In this document: one piece after another, positions 46,965 through 60,782 of the stretch
Layout: each line of letters starts with the position of its first letter
How positions within the stretch are numbered: position 1 is the stretch's first letter
NCBI GenBank assembly: GCA_027604685.1
Contig: JADHYX010000088.1
Coordinates: 1,301 to 65,300, forward strand
Direction of reading: 5' to 3'
Source of the DNA: Lobulomyces angularis
Taxonomy: Eukaryota > Chytridiomycota > Chytridiomycetes > Lobulomycetales > Lobulomycetaceae
DNA length: 64,000 bases
Made by a program: the position numbers and the translations under genes
The notes under the pieces: model-generated
Database searches by the model: none
Told to the model about the DNA's origin: nothing
What the model saw: only the letters and a program-made list of their open reading frames with translations

Positions 46965-49900
46965 ATGAGTGCATATAATTGTAATTCTAAGGCTGTTACT
47001 TTAACTCTACACGGTGGTCAATTAAATCCTGTGGAAAAAATTGCATTTGCTAATGAAGTTTATTTTGACCAAAAACATTTTGTTCCTAATAAAGAGCAGT
47101 TGTTTTTTGACTGGATCTTAAAAACACTAATAAATACTAAGTCAAAACAGCATTGGAAATTTTTAAAAGATGTTTTAAATGATCGAAGTTCTGTTTATTC
47201 CACGAAAACACCACTCGCCCTAATTTTTACATCACTAAACTCAACCGAAAATTTAGATATTGTATTTGAATGTTTTAAGTTAATCGATAAGCAAATTCAT
47301 TTCAGTACAGATCAACTTTTTTCATTGGTAAAGCTACTTCTTCAGTTCACAAAACAAAGTCAACCTGGTAACATTTTGCTCGATTTCATGTTAGATGCAT
47401 TAAACAGTCTACGAATTTCAATTTTACATAATAGAAACCAAAAAAATGTAATTTTTTTTATTAATGCTTTATTTCACATTAATTATTTATGTTTAGATGT
47501 TTTCTTCCTTTATATCTAATATTTTTTTAGATTTAGCCATCTTTTACTCATTTCTACAAAGGTGTTTATTTTAAATATATCTTTTTAACATTTTTGTTTA
47601 AGCTTGGACAATACAGAGTTAAAAGAAAACTTGTTCAAACAAATAGAGGAGATAATTAAGGCTGCTCTCTTCAACCATACCCATTTAACTGAATATTCAG
47701 TTTTTCTGCAAACAGATTACAAGAATCTGAAAAACGTTGATATCAACAAAGCACAAAAGATATATCTAAGTTTCTTTTTCGAAAAGTTAGTAACCATTGT
47801 AAAAACACAAAGCAAAGAGTGCATTGTTTCATGTATATGCTTTTAAATTTGGGCGTAAATTAATAATTCAAATGCATTTTTAGGTTTAAATTTTTTTCCA
47901 TGCCTTCTGTATCAATTTATCATTGCACAAAAAAATCAATTTTTTTTAACCAATAACAAAAAGTCTACTACATTAATGCCACCAGAATTTTTATTTTACT
48001 TACAACTTCAAAATCTTTTGCTGTTGACTTACAAGAGTGATGACGATAATTTTAAATATATAGCGATATTAGGTGATTTATTGGGTCTTTTATTAGAAAA
48101 TGAAATATACAAAGGGACTAACGATGAGACTTCAAAATTGGTGGTTGGTAGTCTGATGCAAACATTTGCGGAGTTAAAGCCGTTTGCAGAACTGTCATTT
48201 GAGACGAATGGTGACAATTTATTGATTAAATATTATCTTTTAATGTTAAATTTAGACTTTAATAAAATATCTGCAATCCTTAAATGTTGGGAAAAATTAT
48301 TACTGCTTGATTTTGATATAATAAATAATAATTTAAATCACATTGTTTCACTAATTTTAATGGTATGCAATTTTGATATATTTTTTATCAAACCACTTAT
48401 ATAATTTTAATTTAAATAGAACATTGAAGTTAAACCAGCATGCAACGAACAAAGATTCAATTCTTTTTTTTTCAATATGTTTACAATGTATAGAAAAAGC
48501 AGAATGTTGGATATTTTGGTAAAGGAAATTTTGGCAGTTTGGAATACATTATCAAATCGCACCTCTTCGAAATATTGTTCACTGTTTCAGCTCGGAGTTG
48601 GGTTTTCTGAGTATGTAACTGAATCCATGTGTTTTTATGAAATTAAATTCCCTTTATTCAATTTAGATACGCTGCTGCTATTTCCTTTAGCCTTTCATCT
48701 CAAGTAATACCAATTTATGAAATATTGATAAATGAAATAATAGGTTATGTGCCTTTATTTTCCAAATTACAAAATTCAACTACTTTAAAAAAAAAAAAAA
48801 AAGTGCTTTGTAACAATGATACTGATATAGAATTCCGGAATCCAACATTTATTATTCAGCTGTTTCTTTCAACTGCAAAATCACATCAGAATTTATCTAC
48901 TTTACAGATAACGAAGCTACATATACAATTTGAAAGGTTATATGCTGAGTACATACTTCCCATCGTTACTTACTGCGCAAATACCCCATTTTTTGAATCA
49001 ACTGTTACAAAGGCGCTTTCCCCTGCGCTGCAGCTGCATTTGATATTGGCAGAGGTTGATGTTGTTTACTGGGAAACTAAGAACACTAAGGAATTTCTGG
49101 ACTTTGTTGTAGCTCTTGATGGCTCTTTGTCAATGGTTTTTTCACTTAAGGTATCTTTATAAGTCTTTTGCAATTTAATATTTTTTTATTTTAGCTTCGT
49201 GTATTATTATCACATGTAGAACATTGTTTTTGCATAAATAACTTAAGTAGTTCTTCTTCAGACTTAAAAGATATTATGGAAAATGTAGCCGCGCTGCTAT
49301 TTCCGAATGAAACAGAAGTTGCTACACCAGGACAAAAAAGAAGTACTGTGCAGTTTTATAACGAATTTCCTTTCAGCCCTGAAAGTTGGGAGATTATTGT
49401 TCAGTACATTCCAATTCTATGGTATATCTTGTAAAAACTATTTTTGTTTTAATGCATCTTTAGTCACTTCTTATCACAAAATGAACAGAAACGAGTACTA
49501 GTAACTATTTTAAAGTGTTTTTGTGAAGCAAATTCTGAAATGTGGACATCATTGAAGTTTCCAAGTTTTCAACTCTTACAATCTGCAGCATTTTTTGAAA
49601 TTCAATCTTTAAGAGGTTAGTTTAAATCTATTAATTTTTTCAACTAAAATAATGCTCTACATAAGATTTATTTGAAGATGTTTTTAGTTCACTTGTTTCC
49701 AAAAATTTGGTAAAATTTTTTCACTTTTTCAAATCTTTGGATGGTACATATTTAGAAATATCACAAAATATTATATTGCTTATTCAATGTAAAGAGAAAA
49801 ATAACACTTCCTTAGAAAAAATTTTTCAACTTTTAAAAGAGGAAAAACCGCCTTTAGTCAAATTAAAGTCGAGTCAAATTGAAATTTTAGATATCCTCGC

Positions 49901-52428
49901 ATCGTTAGTTTCAACTTTGCATTTGTTTCCATTAGCTAGCTATTTCTCCTCAAAAGAAATTTACCGATTATCCAGATGTCTGTTCCTACTGGAAGTCGTT
50001 GTTTACTATTTTGCTAATATAAGTGAAGCAGTTTGCAGTCCTGTGAAGCACATTAAAAAATATAGTATAATTATTAAATTGGTTTCATTTTTAAGAAAAG
50101 TAAATTGTACCTTAAGTGGTCTTAGTGGAGACAATTTGATTTTGGTAAATTTTTTTTTTTTTTTTTTATTTTTTATTTTCTGCAGCTAAGCGACCCAGTA
50201 ATACCCCAATGGTTTTTAAAAACGCTGGATACCTATCAGTTGAATAGGAACACAAAGGAGATCCACAGAAATAGCTTAAAAATTAGTACTATCCAGACCA
50301 TTAATGTAGCAATAAGGTAAATTGTTTACACATTCTTTTTAATGAGGTTTCTTAGAGTAATTCTAAAAAAGCTTTCTCTATCAAAAACTGTAACATCTTC
50401 AGATTTGTTGTACAAATGTTTAAAATCGACAGTAAATTTCATCATAAAAGATTTAGAATCTTCCGAAAAAACTGTGTATACTTCGAAGATTGATGAAATT
50501 GCCTATAAAACGGAAATATCGCTAACTGCTTTCACTCCTTTTGTTGAACTACACGATAAGTAAAAATTTTTAAAAAAAAAATATATGAATTTCTGTTGCT
50601 TTAGGTGGATTGATAAAAAAAAAATTAAAAAGGTAGCAGTAAAATTAAGTACCATTATACAGACTGTTGCATTGCAAAGTTTGAAGGAGTTTTCAAATAC
50701 AACTTTTAAAGTGGATACTAACGAAGTAAAAAAGTTCCAGTATTACTTTAACTTGATGGAAGAGTTACTCCTTTTCTATAAAGCGAATTTAGAAATCGGT
50801 ATGAGAAAAAAAAAAAATAACCAATAATTATATTTGTAGATTTTGATTCTTTTGAATCGACGCTTACATTATTTGCGACGTCCCTAAAACGAATTCCACA
50901 TTATTGTTCTCTTTTAGAAAATAACCATAAAGTGAACAATTATTTTTCGATTTTAATGTCAAATATTTTGTCAACGTTTTGTAAATTTTCAGTTTTTGCA
51001 AAGCCTTTGTCATCTGAAATAATACTGGATTTGGTTAAACTTTTTTGGATGTTAATTGAGGTGGATCAAAAAAATGGTAATATTTTGCTTCTTTTTAATT
51101 GAGCTCAGTCGTATTTTAGAGTTTCGCGAAGTCGTTTTAGAAAATGTATTTGAAGGAATTACCATTTTAATTCAGTACGCTACTTTAGATCAGTATTTAA
51201 AAATTATAACTTTTTTTGACCAAGTCTACGAAACTAGTAAAATTTCGGAACAGCATGAAAGTATTTATTTCGCAATATTAAAGTTTGCAAGTGCAATTAT
51301 AAACACTAATACTGTTAATGGTTAGTGATTTTCATATTCTTAAATTCTGATATTGATATTTTTATTTTTTTAAAGTTGAAAAGAAGATTTGTAAAAAACC
51401 AATTTCTTCTGTTTTAACCAAAATATCCCAAATAGTTAACTTTACTGGCTCATTAGATGTAGTGAATGGAGTAATAGATCTTTTTACTAAACTCTTTATT
51501 AATGATGTAATATTACACAAAACTTTTTTATTTGTTAATCTTTCTTTTTTAGGGCTTTAAAATAAATTCGGAAGAAATTTCTTTAATTTTGCAATCGATT
51601 TTAATTTTCGCAGCACCAAGTTTTTATCAGTTACGAATAAAAAGTGGACTGCAACAACCAAACAGAGAACAGTGTGAGCAGATTTTTTCCTCAATAACAA
51701 GACTTCTGGTAATCATTATTAAGCAAGGAAAGGATGGTCTTTTAAAAGTCATTCCCTCTTTTGTCTCTGTTGCCAAAAGTTTGATGCATTGCTTTCGGTC
51801 CCCATCAGGAGCTTATACAGTGGCATCAACTAAACAAAAGCTTGAGAATCAAAAACACCTCATTGTTCCAAATGGAATACCAAAAACTGAAGAGAAAAAC
51901 TTAATGCAGGACCCCTTTGCAATCCTGTCATGCCAGGCACCATTATCTCCAGCATGCGCCGATAGCCTTGCTAGAGTTTTTGATTCTTTATTGTATAAGC
52001 ACCACTCAGTGAAAAAGTCGCAAAAAGGTGAGTTTTCTGATGACGCTGGGTTGGCAATGATGGAAACTTCAATTAAACCACTTACCAAACATGTATTGTA
52101 TTTGGTAGCGGAATACATTGCAATTCAAATATCCGATCGAGCCATTTTAAGTTACAGCAACATCTTTGAATCAAATATTCACACAATTATTGTTGAAGGG
52201 ATCTACAGTTTATTGGATCTTCTGGGACAAAATGAAACAAATTACTTGCTATCAGCATTATCACAAGGTAACGGCAAAGGTGGCATTTCTGGGACACTTG
52301 GTACTATAGGTAGCAATCTCCAAGAATCTTTAGGAAGCATTGGAGTTGGGAAAGATGCGGCAAGAAGTTTATTTAAGCAGTTAGTTTCTGACTACAATAC
52401 GTTTCATAAATTTGGTGGTGATAATTGA
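46965..52428 (+). CDS. URB2: URB2/Npa2 homologue, 60S ribosome biogenesis
   Basis: Very large helical protein, about 1500 residues over about 16 exons, the same size as human URB2 (1524). Most of it is weakly conserved leucine-rich helices. The last exon, from about 51552, holds the Urb2 C-terminal domain. It has an array of helices with ACADSLARVFDSLLYKH, IKPLTKHVLYLVAEYIA and VEGIYSLLDLLG, and it ends with a block typical of the family (RSLFKQLVSDYNTFHKFGGD, like the YEDY.K.GKWK end of other members). Yeast Urb2 works with Urb1, Rsa3 and Dbp6 in early pre-60S particles. The glycine-serine linker before it (about 52270-52350) is an unusual local stretch. Exons upstream are assigned by frame and composition only. 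Confidence 0.78.
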
Positions 52429-52555
52429 AACTTTTTTGTCAAATATAAATAAAAAATACCTTTATTTTTTTTCTTTTTATTAATTCAAATATTAATAATT
52501 TAATTTTTTTTTCTTCATTATAAAATACATCTTTAAAATTAAAAGTAGAATAGAG

Positions 52556-54029
52556 TCAGTCAGAGTCTAAATCCAGATCTTTTTTCAAATATAATATTAT
52601 TAATAAAAAATAAATACATAATTACCTAGCGCATTCGCCAAGAACGATAAAAAGTTGACAGCCAACAATCCCAAAACGCGCGATCGAAATCCACGATATA
52701 ATCCACTATACCTAAGTAGAATGAAATTAAAATAATGCAATTTTTTAAAAAAACCATCTTCGTTTTTCTTTCACTTTTCCATTTTTTCCTATTATATCAC
52801 CTCCTTCCTCAATTACAATTCTTGAAAAACAATTAAAGAATCCTGCATATGGAATAGGATTAATTAAAACACATGTTTCCATTTGATTTGCGCCTATATC
52901 ATTTTTCCAGTTAGATGTAAAACAAATATTTTAACAATACCCTTATAAATATCAAAATACTGGGCATACAATCTCTTTCTGACAGTATCAAGGGGAAATG
53001 TCACAACGAGATTAAGGATATCAAACGTAAACTGACTCAAGGCCAATAGGATTGGCGATGTAGTAAGAGGTAAAATCTTGGATATAACCAAATATTTGCT
53101 GTGATACATTAAATTTGCAACTGAATGATATAATATAGTTGGAAAAATTGTTCGCGTTGTATCTTCGCTAAAAAATACTTTGCTAAAACAATCTAGTGTT
53201 GATTTATAAGTTTTATGTATTGGATGAGAAGTTTGTACAATTAATCTAAAAAGATATAAAAAAATAAATTTTAAAATTAAAAAATCTTTTACCTTGTTTT
53301 CACAATATCTAAAGGAGAGAGCAAAAGCCCTGTTATTATCGAACCGGTAACTCTTGCAGTCAAATTAATTAAAGCTCTTTTGTATGAATTGCATAAAAAA
53401 GGAGGTAATTAGGGATAATAAATAACAACACAATTACCTATCAGTATCTAGATCAGCTAACGGAATAACATCGTCATTAATATCTAAAAGCTCTGCAATA
53501 GATGCTTCTACGGTAGGATTCACCAAGTAGTTAGACATATCTAAAAACCATTCTACAAATTGACCTTATAAAATTCAATAAAAAATATTTCATATTAAAA
53601 ACATACATTTCCAAAGTGCAGTAAACCCTTCAACCTTATTTTTGCTGATGGTGACCATAACTTCAGTTACAGAGTTTGGTAACGGAGGAAGTTGAAACGG
53701 TTGATTTTGTTTCAGAGAATTAGACAGTAGATATCCTGACAAATCCTGAACCATTTCAAAATCACTTTCACTCTCACTAACTGTATCGGTATCGTTTGAA
53801 TCGTTTACATTACTATAATCTGTAGTTTCACTAATTTTTCTAAACTTATTCAAATATTGTGTAGATGGAGAAAATTGAACTTGTAACAGCGTACTAGCTA
53901 CGATGTAAGGCGACGCAAAATAACTTGTTCCTAGCTAAAAAAAAAAGTTAACCAAAAGATATTCATTGCTATTACTCGGGATATCGATGTGTTTATCAGT
54001 GGATGATTCATAAGTTCGTCATAAATCAT
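52556..54029 (-). CDS. Ugo1/SLC25A46-like mitochondrial outer-membrane carrier-fold protein
   Basis: Member of the mitochondrial-carrier superfamily that acts in mitochondrial fusion and not in transport. The start is MIYDELMNHPLINTSISR, spliced to LGTSYFASPYIVASTLLQVQ, as in fungal Ugo1 (ASPFEV.KTLLQVQ). A central acidic, serine-rich stretch (NDTDTVSESESDFEMVQD) and a GFTALWKG-like block follow. Two carrier signatures, LSPLDIVKTR and FPLDTVRKRLYAQY, and the end GLYRGFRSRVLGLLAVNFLSF are present. About seven exons; the last codes only for DLDLDSD and stops at 52556-52558. The acidic insert and missing third signature fit Ugo1-type proteins rather than metabolite carriers. Confidence 0.82.
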
Positions 54030-54398
54030 ATTTTAAATGGTATATTAATTCTTTTGATTTTACAGTAAAAAAAAAAAAAGAAACTTATTAGAAAAAAAAA
54101 ACTTGTATCAAATGTAGTTGGCTAATATTTGTTTTATGTTAATCTGTTATCAGTTGTACTTAAGACTTGTCATTTGGATTAAAAGTAAAGTTGTAAATAG
54201 TGGATAGCTTTGGATGTAGTTTAGGAAAAAAAATGATCACCAAAAATTCTACTGTTAGAATATTTAAATTCAGAGGTATATGCATCCATTAAAACAAATT
54301 ATGGCCAATATTAATTTTTAGAAACTTTTGGTTAGTAATGGAAATAAACTTTTTTTTTAATTATGTTACTTTATTTACAAAAATTTTAATTCGCAACA
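54030..54398. other. Spacer upstream of Ugo1-like gene
   Basis: Promoter side of the Ugo1-like gene and 3' UTR of the next gene, both on the - strand. AT-rich, no coding signal or repeat seen. Confidence 0.5.
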
Positions 54399-55043
54399 CT
54401 AACCTACAATTAAAGTTTTCTTTATAGTAAAAAAATTTAAAAAAGAAATTAAAAAGTCAGTTAAAAAAATAAATTTCATTTCTGAAGTAAAGATAAACGG
54501 ATTGGTATTTCCATATCCCATCAGGTTATTATAAAAACTTTCTATGTTTAACAAAAATTGTGTTGAATGAGCTAAACCTGAGGAAAATATTATTTCAGCG
54601 TCACTACTTGAAATTGCGTGTTCTTCAGTGTTATTCTTTAACGTATCTTCCAATTTATTAGTAATTCTTTTATATAGCCTAATAAAATTTAGACAACAAA
54701 ATGCAAAATTCATTCCACCAAGAAATTTTGTAGCATATACAACTGGTGGATAATGTCCTTTGTCAACTAAATGATTTTTTTTTTAATTATTTCTTAATTC
54801 AATAAATTACCATTTTTTAAATGCCTTTTAACAAAGGGATAAGTATTTTTACCAAAAACTTTAGCAGCCATTCCGAACCCTACATGAGATTTACAATTTA
54901 GTAAATGTTATCTACAAAACCTCATAATTGCTATGTTGAAAAAAAAAAAAAATTATTTACTTACAAATTATATTAGCCAGATAAGTTAAGTCAAGTAATC
55001 TATTTCTTAAGTTTGAGTGATCTTTTTTACCTTCAACTACCAT
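54399..55043 (-). CDS. Unrecognised small membrane protein, about 170 aa
   Basis: Three exons. The first encodes MVVEGKKDHSNLRNRLLDLT and starts at 55043. The second encodes WFGMAAKVFGKNTYPFVKRH. The third encodes VDKGHYPPVVYATKFLGGMN and runs to the stop at 54399. Hydrophobic segments are NFAFCCLNFIRLY-like, SGLAHSTQFLLNI and FIFLTDFLISFLNFF, so three to four membrane helices are likely. The family is not known to me. An alternative start inside exon 3 would lose the conserved-looking exons 1 and 2. It is divergent from TBC1D5, with about 90 bp between start codons. Confidence 0.62.
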
Positions 55044-55130
55044 TTAATTAAAATTTTGAAAATTTTTTTGAAAAAAAAATTTTGAAATAATTACTAGTTT
55101 ATTTTTGCGTAATTTTTTCTAAACAATTAA

Positions 55131-57226
55131 ATGGATGAAAAATTGGTTTCTTTTAATAGCCTTTTTGAAAATGCACATCACTCCGTGGATTTTTTCAAAC
55201 AGATTGGATTGAAAGGTGAAATAAAAACGCTTCGATCCCTTTTTTGGATGGTATCTTTTTGCAAGAAATTTTTATAGACAAAAATTAGATTTTTTTAGAT
55301 TACATTCCCAGTTTGCATCAAGACACTTTTTCGACCATTTTGATAAAAGAAAGGTCCGGCTATCAACAATTGCGGGAAAAATTTATATTTGATCCAAATG
55401 ACAAAAATAAAGGAAATTTGAATTTAAATAATCCGTTAAGTTTGGAAGTTCAGGTGTTTATAAAAATTTTTTTTTTCATAATTAACCTTAATATTTTTGA
55501 AACAGAGCCCTTGGACAAAGTATTTTGCTGATACAGAACTAAAAAAAGTTATTCAACAGGATGTTGAAAGAACGTATTATTTATTTTAAATGAAACTAAA
55601 TTATTTCAGTTTTCCAGATATAGGTTTTTTTAGGGCAAATTCTATTCAAAGGATAATGCTGGATATATTGTTTATTTGGTGCAAAGTTAATCCAGATCTG
55701 AATTACAGACAAGGTATGCATGAGCTATTAGGCACAATTTTATACGTGGTTCATGAGGATAGAATCCTTTTATCCAGTGAAAAGAAAGAAGAGTAATTTT
55801 TTATGTGTATTATATCTTACATTTTATTTGCTCCAGAAATCATCTCATATACCAATTATTTGATATAAACTACTTAGAACATGACACAAGTGTTCTTTTT
55901 TTTAAATTAATGAGGAATGTTAAAGTTTGGTATGAAACTAATCCAATATCAACCAGCTTCCATCGTAAATTGGACTTAAGAAATACAACACAGGTAATAC
56001 TTTTGAAATATAAATATTTGATACTTTTTTCTGATATTTATATTCTTCATTATCGACAGAATTTTAAAGTGATACCGATAATTAGTATTTGTCAGAGGAT
56101 ACAATACGACCTACTACAGGTGTTAGACTATGACCTCTACAGATATCTTGAGCAATTAAATATTGAACCACAATTATATGGAATGTATACCACAATATAA
56201 TGTTTTCTGCTAACGTTTTGTCTGTAGTCGTTGGATTCGCCTCTTATTTTGTAGAGAATTTGAATTTGAAAGCCTATTACTGATTTGGGACGGTTTATTC
56301 GCAGATGATCCTAATTTAAGTATGCAATACAAAATTTCTTCTGTAATTAAACTGTAACAGACTTGGTGGAATGGCTGTGCGTTTCAATGCTAATATACTT
56401 AAGGGAAGAAAGTATGTATTTAGAATTAAATTTGCTAAATTTGCTATTAATGAATTAGTAATTGGAATGGATTATAACCATGTGCTTCAAAAGCTGATGA
56501 AATTTCCTTCAAAATTAGTAATACCTAGCTGGCAATTTATTCAAATGGCAATAGAAAATAAAAATTTGTATGCAGAAAAAAGTTTTTCTCAGCTGAATAG
56601 TCCAGTCATTGAGGGCAATCTTCTACCGTCACCACAAAATCCTCAACCACAGCCTGTTACAAAAACCTTCTCCTTTCCATCCGTTTCTCCTTCATACCCT
56701 TCTTCAAAAGAAGAAACTAAATATCAGCCTGAAAATTCTCAATTACATCAGGAGCAGATCTCTTTTTTACATGATAAATTAGAAGGCATTGAAAAACGAG
56801 ATAAAATACTAATTAACACTATAAATAGTGTCACTGAAGAGCTTGGTCAGCTTGATAATGAAGATAGTGAAACAGTTGAAGTTTCCAAATCCAAGATAAA
56901 CTTAATGCTAAAAAAATTGGAAAATTGTGTTCAGATAATCACTAAATATGAAGAAAAGGAGTCAAAAGGTTCTGCACAAGTAAGGAAAAATTAAAAAAAT
57001 TTTAATCACAACTTTTTAGAACTTCGAAGAAAAATCATGGTTTGGCAAAGTGGCTAGTGTTGATGAAATAAGAAGTGGAGTGGACCCAGAATTGGCCAAA
57101 GATTTTAGTAAATTCACTTCAAGCTCAACAACTGAAATAAATGATACCTCTACTAAACTAGTAGCTTCAGTTGCTTCAGTGGCTACCTCAGTTACTGCTG
57201 GGTTAAAGAAATGGGGTGTGTTTTGA
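55131..57226 (+). CDS. TBC1D5: TBC1D5-like Rab7 GTPase-activating protein
   Basis: TBC-domain RabGAP that partners with retromer at late endosomes. The start is MDEKLVSFNSLFENAHHSVD. TBC motifs are present: SPWTKYF, the arginine finger in IQQDVERTFPDIGFF (IxxDxxR), the glutamine finger in LNYRQGMHELLGTI, LEHDTSVLFFKLM, DLLQVLDYDLYRYLEQL, WIRLLFCREFEFE and LVEWLCVSMLIYLRE. The family's GDYNSCLQLLMRYP tail is represented by MDYNHVLQKLMKFP. A proline-serine linker and a coiled coil follow, ending LKKWGVF. About 12 exons; the 48-bp intron at 56411-56458 is short but keeps the frame. Both catalytic residues are present. Confidence 0.88.
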
Positions 57227-57428
57227 AGGATTAAATTCACATTTGTAAATATAAAAATTATACCTTGGTAGCTGTAGAAAAATTATTAAATATGTTGCTT
57301 TTATATATTTGATTTGATGTTTTAGAAAAATAACACGCTTCAAAGCATTTACTTTTGTATGATTCATTAATTAAAAAGTAGGGTTTTCACAAGATTATTC
57401 TGGAAATTAAATCACAAAAAACAAAATC

Positions 57429-59861
57429 ATGTTAAATCAACTTAGTAACATGACAATTGGACTTCCAATTGGAAATAACTCCAACTCGATGACGGCAGAT
57501 CACTTAGTCGACCAGGTAGATAATATCGTTTTAGTTAATTCTTAGATTTACTTTTTAATTTTTTTTGTACAAAAAAAGGCCTGTGACCCTAACTTATTTG
57601 AACCAAATTTATCCTTAAATTTAGAAATTTGTGATTTGATTAATCAAAAGCAAAAAAATTATCCTAGAGAGGTTGCATTTGCCATTACAAGGAACATTAA
57701 CAGTTCTAGAGGTGGAAGAAGTGGACTGCTTGCTTGCTCTCTTTTAGATTGTTGTATGAAAAATTGCTCATATCCATTCCACCTGATTGTATCTACCAAA
57801 GAATTTTTAAACGATTTAGTAAAAAGATTTCCTGAAAGGCCACTGGTTAATCAAGAGTTCTTATATTTTAATATTTTTTTTTTTTTACATTTTATAGAAT
57901 ATAGGACCTGTTCAGTACCAAATTTTATCTTTGATTAGCCAGTGGAACCACACCTTATGTGTTACATCTAGGCATAAAAATGACTTTAAGCATATAAATG
58001 ACATGTACAGATTACTGCAATACAAAGGATACAGATTTCCTGAACTTAATGACCAAAATTTGGCCATTGCAGACAATGTAAGTGGATCAAATTCGAAAAA
58101 TTTAACTTTTGATAGGCTTTAAAAAGTGAGCAAGAGCTAGAAGACGAAGATAAAGTAGCGCAGAGTGCCAAACTTCAAGAACTGTTAAGAATTGGAACGT
58201 CAGCGGCGTTTGAAGAAGCAAATGATTTAATTAAAATAATGGCTGGTTATGTAAATAAATTAATTAGCTGCAAAATTTTTAATATAAGGTTTAAAAAGGA
58301 TCAAACTAAAGTACCTGATTATAAAAAAATGGTTGAAGATGAACTGGATAAAATTCAAAATAAATGTTTTATACTAAACGGCATTTTGGAAAGTAAAACT
58401 CCAAAAGATCGATGGGAAAGTGACTCTAAACTTGAAGTATCCTAAAATCGTTAAATTTACTTTACTTAATTTTTTCTTTATGCAGGAATTGCATGGCCAG
58501 GTCAAAACGGCTCAGACTAGAATTCAGAACATGATTACAAATAGTGAAAATGAAGAGCGAATGGGTATGAAATATGCAAACTCTTAAAATATTGAATTTT
58601 TTAATTTTAAAAACTATAGAACGATTGTTGGAGTTAAACGACGTCATCAACACTGTTTTGTCTAATTACGAACATTTCAAAAATGGCACCGATGGTAAAA
58701 AGGAAGTGACGATTTCAGCGTATATTTTTGTATTTTGTTTAATAAGAAGTTTATTTTTTGTGGTAGTCCTGGAAAAATGAACACCTCCCCATTGAGTAAA
58801 GAACCTAACGGAGCTATTTGTTTAATAGATTTTGATGATGATGTTACTCCTGGTGGATCTTCCAATGCACCATGGATGCAATCTAATTCAACAACACTGG
58901 CATCTGGAAAAGCAGAAATTGGCGGTATTGATTTTTTTTTCAAGAAATTTAATTTTTATTATTTTTAGATTTGTTAAGTGATTTATCGTCTTTAAATTTT
59001 TCGGTTTGAATTCTAAAGCAATTTTAATTTTTTTTTTAATATCTTGTTAGTCAAACCCACCTGCTCATAATAACAATACTCTTTCACAATTTAATTTTAA
59101 TAACGCACCAAATAGAAGCCCAACTCAGGTTGGGAGTATTTCACCAATTAGCGGCGGTCATAGGAGTACATCTCCAGGAAGAATATCACCAGTGCACAAT
59201 GATGCAAATAATATTCTTTCAACTAATTTGCTAGATTCAGTTAAACCTGCCAATCAGTATAACCCAAGTGCGATGGGTCAATTTGTTTCCGCCCAAAGTA
59301 AAAAAAATTACTCATCCAATTGTTTATTAAAATTTTTCTTTGATAGATTCACAACAAATCCATAATAAGCCACAACAAAATGGTAAGAAAAATTTCCTTA
59401 AACTTTAAAAATTTAAATTTTATAACAATACTATAGCTCTTTTTAAGGAAGGTAATCGATTTTAATAAAAATTTCAGGAAACTAATGTTTTTATTTAGTA
59501 ACCATATTTAACAAAAATGGTCTGCAATTAAAATTTAAATACAAGGACGACGCTGCTGGAAACGTGAATGGGGTTTTTACTTCAATTAATACCACCACCG
59601 TAGTATTTAGTGGGCTTCTTCTACAGTTTGCTGTTCCAAAAGTAAGTAATAAATAGGATATAATATTTTATATTTGTAAAGGCGATGACTTTAAAATTAG
59701 ATCCACTTTCCAATACAGTTCTTGCTCCATTAAATACCTCACCAGCAACGCAAAGCGCACAGATATCAAACCCAAAATTGGAACCACTCAGAATGAGATT
59801 CAAAGTTCATTATGAAGTAAATGGTGCTTCGGTAGATGAAACGGGAGACTTTTCTTTATAA
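57429..59861 (+). CDS. GGA adaptor: VHS, GAT and GAE domains
   Basis: Monomeric, ARF-dependent clathrin adaptor that sorts cargo at the trans-Golgi and endosomes. The N-terminal VHS domain has ACDPNLFEPNLSLNLEICDL and GLLACSLLDCCMKNC. The GAT domain has SKLEELHGQVKTAQTRIQNM and LLELNDVINTVLSNYEHF. A linker carries a clathrin-box-like LIDFDDD at about 58831-58851 and a second DLLSDLSSLNF. The C-terminal GAE ear has VTIFNKNGLQLKFKYK, ending LRMRFKVHYEVNG. About 13 exons; start ATG 57429, stop TAA 59859-59861. The full VHS-GAT-GAE set is intact, as in fungal Gga1/2. Confidence 0.92.
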
Positions 59862-60080
59862 AATAGATTTTAATATATGGATTGATTTTTGGCATTTTGT
59901 ATATTAAAATTTTCTCATCATTTTATTGCCCTTTGATACAAAAAAATTTTTTGTGAAGAATTCTAGTATTATTACAAAGTTTACAATGTATTACTCAAAA
60001 GACAATTTATTACTTTAGTATGATCAAAATCTTATGATTATCAGCAACTACAACTCATAATCAATCAAACTTAAGTTTCT

Positions 60081-60436
60081 CTATTTTTCTTGTTGGCCCA
60101 TTTTATCAAGTTCTATCTGAACAAGTCTTCTTTGATATCTACAATATTCCCATGAAAGTATTGAAACTCCAGCAAAAGTAAACACTGCAAAATGGCCAGC
60201 AGATCTTAACCTTTCTACAAAATTTCGCAAAAAAAAAAAATTTATAAATATAATACATGTTGTGACTTACGAGATACATAAAATCGAATTAAGCCAATAG
60301 AACTACCCGCTGCAACTCCGTACAACAATGCTTTTTTGGAGCATGGCATACTCAAAAAATTACTTGGTTTAAAGTCAGCCGCATGAATATCTTTTATAAC
60401 ATCTTTCGGATCCGATGATAATTTTTTATCGCTCAT
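60081..60436 (-). CDS. COX20: COX20, cytochrome c oxidase assembly chaperone
   Basis: Inner-membrane chaperone for COX2. Two exons give about 103 residues, starting MSDKKLSSDPKDV. The family block is CSKKALLYGVAAGSSIGLIR (animal COX20 has C.R.S.LYG), then a second hydrophobic segment FAVFTFAGVSILSWEYCRY. The CRY and the preceding W match the CRYNYA region of the family. The C-terminus is QIELDKMGQQEK. An upstream in-frame ATG near 60467 (MNNTDII...) is rejected because the family starts close to MSDKK. Confidence 0.85.
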
Positions 60437-60782
60437 ATGCAAAAAATAAATAATATCAGTGTTATTCAACTTCTAATTTGAATTTTTAAAACTGATTCAA
60501 TTTTCTTTCTGTTGATCCTTGTAAATAAAAAATTACACATAAAAAAATATATGAATTATTAAATGTATAATTAGTGGAAAAATCACAAGAGTATGTTTTT
60601 TTTGAGAAAATAAAAATGAGAACTTACAAATTAAAAAAAAAAATTTTTTTATTACTTTTTTTAGTTCTAATTTTCGATTTCAAAATAACTTCAAAAATAA
60701 ACATATAGTATACACATCAAAAAACTTAAGTGCTGCTACTAAGGATTTTTTATTTTTTTATTTTTTTTTTTATCTTCAAGGA
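60437..60782. other. Divergent promoter between COX20 and PIGC
   Basis: AT-rich with poly-T runs; no coding signal. Holds the 5' ends of both genes. Confidence 0.5.

Noticed and set aside
60437..60469. N-terminal extension of COX20 (MNNTDIIYFLH)
   Set aside because: The family starts near MSDKK, and the extension is promoter-like AT sequence.
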